A stretch of 64,000 nucleotides of DNA, taken from the NCBI GenBank assembly GCA_017562135.1, contig QEYB01001217.1, positions 496,001 to 560,000 on the forward strand. The letters run 5' to 3'. The DNA is from Dipylidium caninum (lineage: Eukaryota; Platyhelminthes; Cestoda; Cyclophyllidea; Dipylidiidae). Every line of letters begins with the position of its first letter. The first letter of the stretch is position 1. This document shows positions 24,081-37,072 of the stretch, one piece after another. The notes beneath the pieces are model-generated. The model did not search any database, was not told where the DNA came from, and saw only the letters and a list, made by a program, of their open reading frames with translations. A program made the translations under genes and the position numbers.

Positions 24081-25639
24081 ACCAGGCCAAAGTGGAGGGA
24101 GCCCCTGAGGCGGACGAAACTGATGATCGCCTCTGCGAGGAAAATCCCCTGCTCCTACTTTCTTATCCCGCCCCTCGGTGTTCCATTCCAACAAGGAAGA
24201 CAAACTACCACAGGAAATAAGTTTAAGCCATGCACCACGTACCCTTACAGATGTTTTTCCTCGGTTAGAAGGACTCCACCCAGCCCTGCCTCTGTCTCCG
24301 TGCCGCCACAACTGGCCCGAATGCAAAACTTCCCCACTCCACTGTGCCGTAAGAGGACTTTTTTGTCCTTCCGCCGACTCGTGTGGAGGCATTTGGCGCG
24401 GAGTTGTGCAGACGCACCAGGAAAGTTGGCGAGGAAAGGAGGCCACGTTCTGAGGAGTAGCACATTCGGGCAGAGGCGCGGAGTTCCCGGGGTGGTTAAG
24501 CGGATGGCCTGGTTATTTGCAGCCGGCATAATCCTCCGGTGGGATGTGCCGTTAATGGAAGTTGCATTGTAACGTAAGGCGGGATTAGCGTTGCCAGCAA
24601 GTCGAGCAGCTGAGGGCATAAAAAATCACCGAGTTTGGGGGCTCGGAGGGGGAAAACACATTCTTCCAGCCCGCCCCGAGCCCGGGAGACGAGGCGCACG
24701 CGTCGACGAAGCGTCGAGATGTTGCAGCAGCATCTGTCCCCGCACTTTCCCCCGCCCCTCCCCTCCCCCCTGGCTCCATTCTCCCTCGAGGGAGAATTGC
24801 CTCGAGAAGGAGATGGAACTCTAGAGAAAGTGGAGAAATGCAAAAGTCTGCTATGATGTCGGGAAATGCTGACAGACGGAAGGAAGGAAGGAGGGACACG
24901 AGGAGGCCACCTAGGGTCTGCCTGTGGCAAAATCAACTCGTTTACATCGTATCCCTGCGCGAGGTTTCACGTAATTGCAAATGCCGAGCAAGCAGGTGGC
25001 CCCCAGCAGTTACGACTTTTGAGGATATGCTGTGGGAGCTGGCCGAGGCGGAGAAGACGAAATCGAGTCCCTCGAGGGCGCTATGTGAGCTTTCCTGTTC
25101 ACATAACCTCGTCTTGTCCCCGTGACACTCTCGAACATGTTTAGCTTACAGGCTTGTCTGCCTTAATTTTTCACCTTCTTCGAATATGTGCGCCTCACTT
25201 TTGGGCATTGGCTTCCTGTTTACTTCAGTCCTCTACCCTCCGCCCTCGAGTGGGGCCTGTGCGTGTAAAAAAACGGGACGAGGGCAGACTCGGGTGTATG
25301 ACACTGTGAGAAAGTGAGCGCTCCCTTTAACCAGCGACGTGGTTCTCCAGACACGTGGACTTTGCAGCCACGCTGGAAGAAGACGGCGCTGAAAGGTGCG
25401 CTGCCCTCGGCCACCGTCCGGAAGGGACGCTCCGATCTAACGACTCCTTCCCGCTGTTGGACAGTTGGCAAACGAGAGTTCCAATGACACCACTTAACTG
25501 GGAGCTTATTGAGAAAAAGTTAATGGCACGTACGGCTTTAACAAAGATTTGGTAAGTCCTATAAACCTTGTCTAAAGAGAGTCTTTCTTTCTAGCGTGAA
25601 TAAAAAGTTCGAGGGGTTGTACAATGCCCTTTCGGTTAT
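24081..25639. other. GC-rich stretch with many overlapping open frames
   Basis: Frames are open on both strands simply because the base composition is GC-rich. No start/stop/splice combination stands out and no motif is recognised. A 14-bp palindrome, ctccctcgagggag, lies at about 24781. Confidence 0.35.
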
Positions 25640-26200
25640 TGTATTTTTTTCCCTCCTGAAATAACTCCCGATTACGGAGAAGTTACAACTCGTTGGAGAA
25701 ATATCGTGTGAATGATGAGGATGTTTTAAAATTTCATATTGTGGAGAAGTTATTTAACTTGTCGGCAGTAGTTGAAGTTTTGACGTGGTCACCGTTCAGC
25801 GTTGTCATGCGGCAACATTTCGCCGTGTCGACTGTCGACTCTAATTTTGTACGCGGAGGGTTTCACACATCTCCCCTTGGGATGGCTGGTTCTCATTTAC
25901 TTTGGACGCAAGTTGGCAAATCGTTCAGTGTGGAGCTCGGATTCTACAGTCGTCCAAAATTTTTTCTCGTCAGGGGCACTTGGTCTTTCCCGGGGCTCCT
26001 CGTCGATGCCCCAAAGCGCCAGACGAAGGTCCTGGAACCAACATCGAGCGCTTTTGACATTAGCACGGGAACCCATCTCTCAATGCCTCCTTTATGCTTC
26101 TCGAAGCTTGTTGAGCTGAGTCTTGATTCACTTTCAACTCGTACAAGGAAAGTGGATGCACATCGCCTTTTGTTTACGTCCACTTTTGTCGAAAAAGTAC
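25640..26200 (-). repeat. Interspersed repeat family, copy E (inverted)
   Basis: The reverse complement carries gcatgacaacgctgaacgg and aattttaaaacatcctc, matching copies A and B, plus a 5' block near tcaagactcagctcaac. An open frame of 181 codons (25693-26238, plus strand) is antisense to the repeat and is not a supported gene. Confidence 0.65.
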
Positions 26201-26238
26201 ACAAAAAAAAGGGACACAAGCACGGGAAATTAATGTGA

Positions 26239-28186
26239 AATGCGTGGGAACGATTTCTTTATACTTTATAAATAAAATATTGAACACGCATCACAACGCC
26301 CCTCTCTCAGACTAAACAATACACGCCCGTTTCGTAAGTTCCATCCAACCTGAATGCCTCTAAGCGCCAACGTGGGGATTTCAGTCAGCAGTAACTCAGT
26401 CAGAGATAAAAGCGTCCACTGATAACAGAGGACGCTGTAAAACGTGGCGTCGAGGCGAGTTGCGAACCTCTTCGCCACACAGCCTCTCAGCTGAGTAAAT
26501 GCAAGAAGTATCGCTGCACGCCGACACTTGGGGGTTGTGTGGGTCGAAGCAGACTCGCCTTGACGGTTCTACCGCGCGATATCATTCGCAGCCTCTCGGA
26601 CAATTGAAAGTCACCTTTTGAGTCAGGGAGGCTCTGCCTCCAACTCAGCTCCTCTTCGTTTTACCGCACTTCGGTGTCCCTTCGAGCGTCATGTTGACAG
26701 CGCGACACGGCCGTCGTAGACGGTGCTTGAGTCAATGGCGGTGGGACCATTAACACTCTCTCCGGCGATGTCGTCGTTCGGCCTGATAATGAATAACACC
26801 CTCAGACTTAAACAGGGAGGCCGAAGGGGCTGCGCGAGGTTTTCGTTTAGCTTAGGATTAATTACGTCTGGAGGGGACAATGGAGCCCGTCTCTCAGCGC
26901 AGACGTCTCGTGGCTGCACAGTCTACTGCGCACGACATTTGTCCAGGCCATCGACTGCTTTTTACTGTCCATCTCTGCCTCATTTCAGCTGAATGCTACC
27001 GGAGCTTTCGTAGGCGATTTTCTGTCCGCTGAGGCTTCCTTGTTGGTCCAGGAGAACCTCGAAGCCGCCGACAGTAAAGGCGCGCTTTTACTTAAACTGG
27101 CAAAGAAGGTTACTTTTTAGGGCTCACTTTTTCGTGCTCTCAACAACCTGTCCAAGTAAATTGTCCCTTTTTTTGACGCTTCACAGACAAGTTTGCATGG
27201 CTTTCGTGAACTGTCTTATTAACTCTGTCGCCCACCTCCGTCAGCCCTCTCGTCCAGCCGCCCGGACGCCTCGGCCTCGTCAGCGAGGAGCGTCGAAGAG
27301 TCGTCGCATGACGCGAAAGGCGTGCAGAGGAGGCGTCCAACGCCGACTTGCACCGTGTCGGGTCGCCTTCACCGGCGCACGAGGGGTGCGGCGTGGCCGG
27401 AGGCGGACGGGCCGCCTTCACCAGGGTGGCTCTCCGCGATGGCCCATTCAACCATGATTTATAAAATGGATTAACTAACGAAAATGTATTTCACATTTCC
27501 TATGTTTAATATTCATTCCGTGGTAGAATTAGTGCATTATTACGGACTTGGCAGGAGGCGATCATATTAACACCCGCAGTAGCGACAGTTAAGAAAAACG
27601 GAAGAGGCATCCCAGGAGTGAATAGAAATAGCAAGCACGGAATTTGATCAGTAAACAAAAAAAATGTTTTACACAACAAAGCACATATCCACAGTTATGA
27701 ATAAGTAGACAAAACAGCGCATTCTCGTAGAGGGCATGTATGTTTGTGTGTGTGTGTGTTTGTGTCTAGTGAAATTATATTACCGAAAAATAAAAGAAAA
27801 TGTTAAGAAATAAAGTAAAAAGTCAGTGGGGCAGTTTTTTTCGGGTGCCGAGGCAATCATGTGGACTTCTTAAGACGTAAGAATAAAAGTTGACAATTCA
27901 GGCGGAATTGACACACGTACCACATAGAAATGGCGCTCAAAGGAAGTGTGGAGGGTGAGGAGAAGTAGTGTACGCTCGAGCGAGGTCTCGTGTCCCAATT
28001 TGACGGGGGGCGGGGCGAGAGAGGGGACGGGGGGAGGGGAACAAAGGCGACGAAGTGGCTGTCACCCACCCTCCTCCTCCTCCTCATCCGCCTCCCCACT
28101 GGTTCACATCAAGGTGATAGAAGTGTTTTTTTGTTTGTTAGTTTGTTTTGGTACTGTTAGACGGAGCTGGAGGTGAATGGAGACCG
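26239..28186. other. Intergenic / 3' flank of the FAM78-like gene
   Basis: A GC-rich block at 27230-27440 is open on both strands without a recognisable product. The rest is AT-rich. The 3' UTR of the minus-strand gene above 28187 presumably occupies part of 27500-28186. Confidence 0.35.
27738..27765. repeat. (TG)n microsatellite
   Basis: Imperfect tg/ttg run. Confidence 0.85.
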
Positions 28187-29212
28187 CTAGGCGCGCGCAC
28201 GACTAGACATGCGCTGTCTGCTGCCGCCACCGCCGCCGCCTTCTGCACCGCCCCAACCGCGGCTATTGACAACTCCGGACATCGTGCTGACGTCAACACC
28301 AATCTCCGTGTCATGCGACCACTCACCGACCAGCTTGCACTGGTCCGGTTTCTTCACCGTGAGGTGGCGTCCCGGCGCCATGTCGTTAGTCCAAGTATCC
28401 CAGGGCACAATTATCTGTTTCGGGGGCACCAAGAGTTTCGGTTTATCGCTGGGATTGTTTGGATACCAAATTAAAGACTGTGCGGCATTACAATGTGGCG
28501 GACTTAGGGCAGACAAGGGGAGAGGCCGATTAGTCTCCAAAATTACCGGTTGCTCCTCCTGGATGTCATAAATTCGTTGGAGTCGTCGTCCTATTGGCTG
28601 ATTCGGGTCGAAGGTCATGTGGAGATTGTAACGCCAGCGCATGGTTTTGAGGACGTAAATTTCGTCATTTTTAGCATTGAAAACATCAGTGGTGGTGCTC
28701 CTCGAGCTCGCGCGCTTAATTGCTACTAGCCAGACCCAAAAGTCCTGCTTCCGTATCACATCAGTCAGTTTAGCGCCTCCGTAATAAGGCAACTCCCAAG
28801 CCACGGTGGGATAGAAGTGATCCTCATAGGTCAGAGACACCAAACTGTCGGACACTACTCCCCGACGAATCTCAAATTTACTACTGGTGAGGCTGTAGAA
28901 TGGATACTGGCGTCCATCGCTATCATTGACCATCTTATGACGACCGCTTTTGAGGGGATGGAATTCCCAAAATGAGCTGCCGCTCTGACCGTAGCGATTC
29001 TCGAGGTACATGCGGTCACAGGCCTGCACGAGGCCTATGCTCCAACATCGGTCAGCGATGCACTCGGGCAGCTCAATTTGCACTTTACAGCGAAAGTGTT
29101 GGCTCTCGTATTTCAGCAGGTTGGCCATTTCAGTGGTGTTGGTGGCGGTCTTGTTGTCATAATAGGCTCTAATAGACAGGATGTTAATGATGTCAGGTGA
29201 GAGTTTGGCCAT
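28187..29212 (-). CDS. FAM78-family protein, single exon
   Basis: 341 aa from ATG 29212 to the stop at 28187. The frame is open 55 codons further upstream, but alignment with the family makes MAKLSPDIINILSIRAYYDN the natural N-terminus. FAM78 landmarks appear in order. They are GLVQACDRMYLENRYGQSGS (family VGWIQACN.M), then NDSDGRQYPFYS (SDSDG..YPWY), then DHFYPTVAWELPYYGG (DNFYPSVTW), then EEQPVILETNRPLP and a C-terminal LLVPPKQIIVP. Vertebrates have FAM78A and FAM78B, conserved proteins without an assigned biochemical function, so none is claimed here. Differences from the family are an insertion before DVFNAKNDEIYV and a C-terminal extension of about 60 residues with a glycine run (GGAEGGGGGG). 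No introns were seen in this span. Confidence 0.88.
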   Translation of the reverse strand: MAKLSPDIINILSIRAYYDNKTATNTTEMANLLKYESQHFRCKVQIELPECIADRCWSIGLVQACDRMYLENRYGQSGSSFWEFHPLKSGRHKMVNDSDGRQYPFYSLTSSKFEIRRGVVSDSLVSLTYEDHFYPTVAWELPYYGGAKLTDVIRKQDFWVWLVAIKRASSRSTTTDVFNAKNDEIYVLKTMRWRYNLHMTFDPNQPIGRRLQRIYDIQEEQPVILETNRPLPLSALSPPHCNAAQSLIWYPNNPSDKPKLLVPPKQIIVPWDTWTNDMAPGRHLTVKKPDQCKLVGEWSHDTEIGVDVSTMSGVVNSRGWGGAEGGGGGGSRQRMSSRARA

Positions 29213-30911
29213 CCTGCTATCGGTCCGAGGGTGGATGATGGCGTTGTGAGAGCCTGAAAGGGTCCCCTTCTGTTGGCGCCGGACAAAGTATCGATTCGTG
29301 GCGCGGGGTCCCGTGACAAACCCCGCACGGCTCCACGCCTCGGCGCCAAATCGATGTGTTCCACGTGCTCCTGTCAACGTTGCGTATCATCTCCGGCCTA
29401 TCAACCGTCACGCCGCCGACCTGGTGAACTGCTTCACCGGTTCTACGTCTTGTAGACTCCTCTATTGCGAGTCTCCAGCCATTTTGCCCACTTTCCTCCC
29501 TCTAAGAATTTCCGATCGTGCCACAATTTGTGGTTTTGCGAGGAGGCCTCCACCTTAAGAGGTAATTGGTGAATGCGACTGTGCAGAAACATTAGTTGTA
29601 CGAGACGAAATCTCGTGAATCCACTGGGGAATGGGGAGAGAGCAGCGCTTGATTATCTCCTCCGATTTCGTGGTCAACGTCAACGTAAATTTCGTTAAAT
29701 AGTCAAAATGCCTTAAAAGAAATAGCCAAACACTCGCCGACTTTGACTCTCGTGGGTGGAGACGAGCGCTGGTGGCTTGCGGCGCCTGCTCAAACACCAG
29801 TAAGTTTGAAAAAGCCCTGGAGATTCCTGCATCGTTTTTATTTTTAAAAGAACGCGACACCCTCGAAGAGGCCAGGTAGGAGGCGTCACTGCCGCGTTTT
29901 CACCTCTCAGTTTGTTTTTATCAACTTCATTTTGGACAAACAGGGACGAGCCTTTGGGGTGTCAACTGAGCAGTTGCTGTGCTCTTCTGTCTTTGGCAGT
30001 GGGAGAGGGACTATTTCACGCTGACAAAGGCAACGGAAACAACAACACTGATGTACTGATAAGTGATTTTATCCGCAGATACATCCTGGGAAGCCTTGTC
30101 AAAGGCCCACATTTTTGGCATAGTTACGTGCATTTATTAGGATTCCTTTCGGCTGGAGGAAACATTATGGCCTCTACACCACCGCTCCACATAGACTGAA
30201 TATGAGTGGTGGAGTGAAATGTAACTAACCAAGGATGTCCAATTATAACCGTAAACGGTGAGGAGGAGGGGAGCGGATGAAGGGAATTGGTACAGCGGCG
30301 GAGACGAATGAGGTGGGATGGTTACACGGCCGCGTTTGGTAGCCGCAGTGACTTACCATTTCCACCAAGGCGGAAGGGATTACCGAGGACTTGAAGGCTT
30401 GTTTTAGAAGCAAGACGCTCGGGCAAAACGCCGCCGGCCCCGTTACCTCATACGCGTTCCCCTCTGGGCTCCCCTCTTAAAGGGGCTATCACTCCTAATT
30501 AAACCTCCCTTTTCTATTCCTAGTTCGTCATCTAAATCTAATTCAAAGAGTCACTCTTTTGTTAATAAACAGGCAGAAGTTGGAGGAGAGTCTAAGATTT
30601 ACGAGCAGCAACAATGACGACGGTTTGATTGAAGGAAATGCTAATTTACCTATTTTCTTCAAGGAAAACATTGCAACAGCACTCATGTGGCAATCATATG
30701 CAACCGAGATCCTACTTTGGGGAAGTTTGTCACATGATTCGAGATTATTGCCATAGAATACCTTGTAAAAGACGTATTCTCAGTTGTGGATAGCACTATC
30801 TCTTCATTCGAGACATAAGGGGAAGTAAAATAAAAAGAAAGAAAATAAAAAATTAGAGAGATTGTATAGGAAAGAACGTCGGAAAACAAGAGAAATTAAA
30901 CTTCTTCTCCA
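29213..30911. other. Intergenic between FAM78-like 5' end and zinc-finger gene 3' end
   Basis: The GC-rich part (29213-29560) probably contains the FAM78-like promoter and 5' UTR. No other gene is supported. Confidence 0.35.
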
Positions 30912-33900
30912 CTATCGTCTCCTCCTCTCCGCCATAACATAAAGCCTTTCGCGCATGCGCTGTTTCAGAATTGCTTGCCGAGTTGCCACCTCTTCTCCAC
31001 ATGCTACTTCCATTTGGCCATTGGAAAGGCGATTTTTTGTCCCGGGTTTGGGAGCCGTAGGGCAGCAGTGGCCGGTGTGCGGGGGCCGATGATGGGGACA
31101 AAGTGTCAGCCGACAGTAGGCACAGGTGCCACCGGTTGAGGAGGTTATTAACCGAGGGCAATTTGCTTGAGCACAGATTCGTTGTGTGGCGTGAAGCATC
31201 CCATTGACATCGTTGGGGTGTACATCTTTCAGTTGAGCCTCGAGAACCGCCTGTTTTTCACTGCTGCGGCTACGTTGCCCTCCACCTTTAAAATTAATAA
31301 ACATACTACTGCTGCGTGAATAGTAGCATTTATCAAAATGAAATAGATGAAGATTATTTCACTTTACGCAGTAATTAAAAAGGTTACATCAATGAGTGGA
31401 AACTGAGGAAGCCCAAATACAGTTTCCCACCCACTTTTCTCCCATCGGATGCGCGGATTTTGGACCAATAGAAAAGATTAAGTTCTACAAATGTATAACT
31501 TGGAGGTACCGCCGGAAGTTTAGTCTCTCAAAAATAAATGGAGGGACGAGAAAAGTGAGCTGTTGAGGTAGTCAGGCCGGCAAAACCCGCATGAGGTTAT
31601 CACCATGGCGACGAGATGAGTCAGATTCTGCACTACATGCACACGTATGTCATAGAAATACACACAAGGAGAAACACATACCAAAGCGGGACCCACCTCA
31701 TGTGGTGTTAAAATTCGTGTCGAGCAGGAGAAGAGACACTTGTGCATCGATTGTGTGACTTACGCATTCCGGCACAATAAACATCGTGTGCGTCTAGCAA
31801 GCGGCAGGGCAGCAAATTGCATCCACTTAAAAAAAATTTTAAACTCTCTCGTCTCCGTGAGCAAATCGACTGGGTTGAGTGTCAGAGTGAAAGGTCAAGG
31901 ACTGAGATCAAAATACTGTGTAAATACCTCAAAAAACGAAAATAAGTTACGTTGAGAGTCTTGAGAACTGCAGTGCACTCGTACTTTAGGAAGATGAAGT
32001 GATCAGTGATTTTGCCAGAGGGGCTATGGTATTTCAGTGAGCGGAAAGAAACTAATGTAGATATCCGGCAGAACAATTTCAGTGGGCGAATTAGGAGGAG
32101 GTTTAGGTAAATAGGCTGGTAAAAAAGGGACAGCATCTGGATGCACTCAAAAGTAGCATTGTTTGGCCGCTAAATCTCGAGGGTTTGTTTCGAAGAGTCT
32201 CGCCTGACACCCCTGCGCGGAGATCGGGGCAATTGGAACATCATTAGGAATTATAAGACACACATACTTAAACAGGAGAGTCAACTCAGGGGTGGCCAGT
32301 CTTTGTGGCTTGCTTCGTGGTCAACAGCACCTCTTTTGGTTTGTCTGGAAGAAATTAGTTGCCATCACTCTCCATCACTCAAACAACTGGGAAGGAGTGG
32401 TTGAATGCCAACAACAGGAATATTTTTGACTTTATCAGATTTTATGCAACTTATTTAAGGAACAGGTTACTTCTCGTGCTCCTTCTCCTAAAATTAAACG
32501 ACGAATTTGTAAAAATAGGGTGAGATTCCGCGGAGAATAGGAAGTCATCTATTCTATAAGCGTCACGAAAGATTCAACCAGAATTTTGAGACTCTTTTGA
32601 AGCTTTTCTTCAGCAGTTGTATTGTTGAAGTGAAGGAGAATTCAACTAACCGATCTCGTTCGTGAATGACTGTTTTGTCGTCTTGAAATGCTCCTACTGT
32701 GGTTTCTTCCTCGTCTCTCCGCCCTCAAATTGCCGCCATTGTAGGGGATATTGAGAGGAGGCAAGTTCTTCTTTCGACGTCGTGCGTTCTCAACAGCGAG
32801 TCGGTGATTCTGCAGCTGTTCTTTCGCCTGCGCTTCCCGCTTTCGTTGGTGATAGGCCGCTCTGCACAGTCCAATGTGTCCGCATTGTTCTTTTGGTGGA
32901 ATGTCCTAGGTTGGAGGATGAAAGTTTTCACTAACCTACCTCAAATCATTCTTACTCGCATTAGCTTTGTGTCTTCCTTAACTAAGCTAACATTTTTAAT
33001 AAATTGAAGGTAAAATCTTATCACTCAGGCATATTCCAGTAAAATGGTATGGAAAATCATCCACGTTACAGAACAACGATTTGCAACAACTTTTTCAGCT
33101 CGTCATACTCAAAATGAATTCCAACAAAGCGTATTCCCGTACTAAGGAAGACTATCTACACTGGCTTACGTTAAGACTTTATATGTTAAATGGGTGCACA
33201 TGGGGTTTACCTAGCCTATAAATAGAACAAGTTCATAGCATTTACTGGACTTTCAAAGTTTTTTTTATTTTCCACCACCCAATTACGCAATTAACTGTAT
33301 CTGTTAAGCTCTCGGCGTCATTCTCTGTTATTTTTATTACTATCGTGCCCATATCTGATAAAAAGGTGAGACAGAGGAGCCTTGAAACGATAGCCGCTGG
33401 GAAAGTAGAGTACATATTTGTCTGTAAGAATTCATCTCTTCCCTTTTCCCGCGGAGGCATGCAATATAAACTAAGTTACCACACATTTACTCGAGGCCGA
33501 ACGTCATTTAAAGTGAACACATTGCATCAACAGCAAGAAACGTACCTGACGACACCAGGGACAGATAAGCCAATCTGGTGGACAGGTTTGCATAGCCGTC
33601 TCCCTTCGTCGTCGCTCTTTGGCTCGTAGCGCGGCGGCCTCCCTCTCGGCCTTTTCCCGCTCAGCAGCTCTTCGCGCCTTGCGTCTGGCTGCCGAGTTCA
33701 TGACAACCTCTGTGGTACACGACTCTATCTCCTTGTTCCTCTGCTTGGTTTTTCCCATTGAAGTTTTCTTAGTTTTTTGGGGAGGCTGACCAGAAACCAA
33801 ATGACAGTTAATTAGTGCAGTAAAGACTCAAGGCTTTCGGATGTACATTAGAAAAATACCTTGTTTAATTGTGAGGAGGCCGCGCTGATTGAAGTCTGTA

Positions 33901-34970
33901 TGGAGGCAACGCAAAGGCCAGACTCACTGGTAACTTGGGCTGAACCAAAAATGTTAAGTTGGTTTATATTTACTGTACGACGGGTTTGCTCATGCGTTAG
34001 AAACAGTCACTCACAGTCAACAGCAAGTTTAGCTTCCTCAATCACCCGCTGTTTTTCCCTCTCTGCTTCTTCTTCGGCTTTACGTTGGGCAACCTGTCTC
34101 TGAATTAATGTGGCTTTTTTGCGAAGAACTATATATCGAGAGTTTTTTTTCCCAATATTCAGTATTGTTTAACTCGTTCTCTAAAGCAATCTATTATATA
34201 GACCACGTGTTGTTTAAAGCAGCAAAAGCGTACCCTTTTGAGGACCTTCTTCTTTTCGAGAGGAAGAGATGTATACGGTATACGCAACTCCACTTGAGAG
34301 GGATTGTTTACCATGGGTATGACGAGTAATTCCATTTCAATATCGTAAGGACTGGTTTGGGAACAAGTACCGACCTTATATTCGCAGTTATTCGTAAATG
34401 AATAATTAGGAATAATGTGAGTTTCGGTTAAGGGCTTGGTGTCCCTTGCCTCCACTATAGGTTCCATTGACTTATTAGCCTTCGGAGTAAAAGTAGGATG
34501 GCTATCACAGGTCACATGCTTTGAGAGATTGTCTGCATCATGAACAGGAGTTTTGGTCAGCAATGATTGATACAAATCGCTTTGATTTTTCACAAATGAG
34601 GAGAGATTGACATAACTCACAGCATTATCATCATATGGTGAACCGTGAAAAAAGTCGGGTCCAGCAGACGCGCATCTGGGAGGATTATCTTTCTCATTAT
34701 CTACTTCGTCACCAACAAAATAGTTAAGATTAGGGACTGATGCCATTTCAGCAGAACCGAACAGCGACTCTGCATTGTCTAGATTTCAGAACTGCCATCG
34801 AGGTCATAGACATAACTAGAACTCCTTTTTATTTTTATTTCTCCATCCAACGTACTGAAAGAGGTTGGAAAACTGAGAGACGCATGGGAACAGGAAGCGT
34901 TGAATAAATACGAAAAGGACTGTTCGTTGTCGTACTTTGACTCGCTTTTGGATTCGGTCCCTCGACTCAT
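30912..34970 (-). CDS. Coiled-coil protein with CxxC...CGHxxxC and AN1-like zinc fingers, 561 aa
   Basis: Seven exons: 34817..34970 (ATG), 34234..34778, 34015..34099, 33860..33939, 33546..33785, 32698..32905 and 30912..31285. All have GT-AG borders, all phases agree, and they total exactly 562 codons. The first intron is 38 nt. The order is a Ser/Asn-rich N-terminus, then a charged helix (RKAEEEAEREKQRVIEEAK), then a highly basic coiled coil (ARRKARRAAEREKAEREAAA). Next is a finger with CPWCRQ...QCGHIGLC spanning the exon 5/6 junction, then RKREAQAKEQLQNHRL. At the C-terminus an AN1-like finger has ligands CAYC-x4-C-x2-H...HxC. Zinc binding is inferred from ligand spacing; I recognise no named family. 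An alternative end for exon 6 is TGA 32642-32644, which would leave the last exon to another gene. Confidence 0.75.
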
Positions 34971-37072
34971 CGACGAATTTTCAATATAGCAAAGAGTCAA
35001 GGTCAGTAACCAAGTACGTATACAAACGGCGTTTATGTATTAGTTATAAATGTCCCTGTAGGTGATATAACCGTAAGTTGTATATAAGAAACACATTAAA
35101 TAGGATTTAAATATAATTACTTCAGTTTTAGAAATTGATCAGTACAATAACAACGGGTAAGAAAATTTTGCCCACCAAGTCCTAAGTGCTCGCAAAAGGG
35201 GTGTTAATTTGATTACTTCATTGATATTTGAATAAATCGCAGGATGCAATCTAATAACCCGCTATAGGGAATAGCATGCAAGAAAAATCTACTGGAAAGT
35301 CTTCGGTTGCCTGGAAACGTGGTCATACTTCTTAAGATAAAGGCTGTCCATTGTTTTTAGTAGACCTAGAATATAGTGCCAGTTGATAACATTGTTGTTT
35401 CTTTTTGTAGTATATACGTTAGCACAATCATTCATTGCCACGTGGATTTAATCTCTATTGGATATGGTCGAACGTGATCACACAAAAGCTGAGAATTTTT
35501 AGTGTCACTAAAAATGTCTTCACGCTTTTTTTCGACAAATCATACGTCGATTAAATTGAGGTGATATTTGTGCGGTAGCACCCCACAGCTCAGTCGTATT
35601 TAAGGTTGGATTTGCTTTTTAATATTGTATCGCTTGCTGTCTGTACTTTAACTGTCAACTTCCTTCTCTTGGCACAGGAACTTTTTTTGCATTAATCAAA
35701 CTTATTAGAAGTAAGTGGACAACTTCCTCTATAATACCAACTTTCAAACCCCTCTGGCATACTAAACAGTAATCGTAAGCACACCATAATGGGTTATGAG
35801 TTTGGACTGCGTTAACATCGACAACTGAATTATAGCTATTCATAGAATTATTTGATAGAAATAGAATTCTACAGGCCCTCTAGTAGCTTTGAACTTTCAA
35901 AGGTATTATGCAAATTGAACTAACAGTGAATTGGTGCAATTGTGTAAATATTCGTTTATAAAAGATAATCGGATTAAAAAGCTCTCTTCATATGCATATA
36001 TTAACAACATTATCTGCGGGTTCTTCAAAAATTGGCCTCTCCATTTGGTCTTATGCCGCTCACATTGTCCCTTTCATCATCCTTCTTATCTGTAAATGCT
36101 ATAATTAGCAGCAGAGTATTCTTGCCCTATCCCCAAGTTCATCTTTATGATTGTAGCAGCATAGCTTACATGATAAGGCTTGTTTGATGAGTGTGTCATT
36201 TTATTCAAGGAAGTAATTACGCTACCGCTGTGCTGGCTTTCAAGGTGGCTATCAACTTAACACGTAGTCTCACTCAGGAAAGAGGGGCATATGAATTCTC
36301 AATAGATCGGAATAATTTCATGCCATTTTGATGGGGGAAAATAGGATTACCCACTCACCATGGATGACAAAGTTACTACTCAACCTTCCGGTGGAGGGCA
36401 CATTGAATATGGCAATTCGTTTGTGACAGGCATCTCTTCGTTCAAAGAATGATGATGATGCGAAAATGGCAACCACAGAAGTAATTAACGGACGTATGAA
36501 AAGAAGATAAGGCATAAAAGGAGAGCTTTCCTGAGACTAAAGAGATAAAAATCAGTCGGTGCTGGCGGGTTTAATGCTTAAACCTGGGCGATTCAGTCCT
36601 CTCTTTCTCTCCCTCCGCCTTCTCACGTCATCTTAAGATCTGAGATGAGTCAACATTTACAGGAGGATCGGACACCGTAACGAAACGTCGGTTTCCGCTG
36701 GTTGATTCTTCTACCGCCCCAGAGGTAGCCTGATGCTGTTCGTTTACTCCGCTTCTGCTCGCCGTATTCGCCATAATGTTCCTTTGGCCACAGGCGTCTT
36801 CCTTTGTTGCTCAGGTGTCTAGGCGATGGCAGCGGTGGGTGGACACAATTGCGTGTCTGCAGGTGAGAGGAGGACGCAACAGCCAAGGACGATGACCATG
36901 GGGACGAGGGTGATGTGGAAGAAGCCGCAGAAGTGTAGAGTGTTTGCCAAAAGGGGAAGCTGTCAAATGCCTTGTGGTAGTGGTAACTCGAGTCGCCTCT
37001 GACAAGGTAAAGTGCGCTTAAGACGCCGCTTGAAGCCTCCGCATACTCGCTCACCCGATCATTGAAGGCTCG
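34971..37072. other. AT-rich intergenic
   Basis: No supported gene. It includes a 10-bp perfect palindrome (35495-35515). A minus frame (36650-37054) starts at GTG with no recognisable product. Confidence 0.4.

Noticed and set aside
24081..25140. Dense open frames on both strands
   Set aside because: Explained by GC-rich composition; no frame has matched splice sites or a motif.
25693..26238. 181-codon open frame
   Set aside because: It is antisense to repeat copy E and starts and ends at the repeat's borders.
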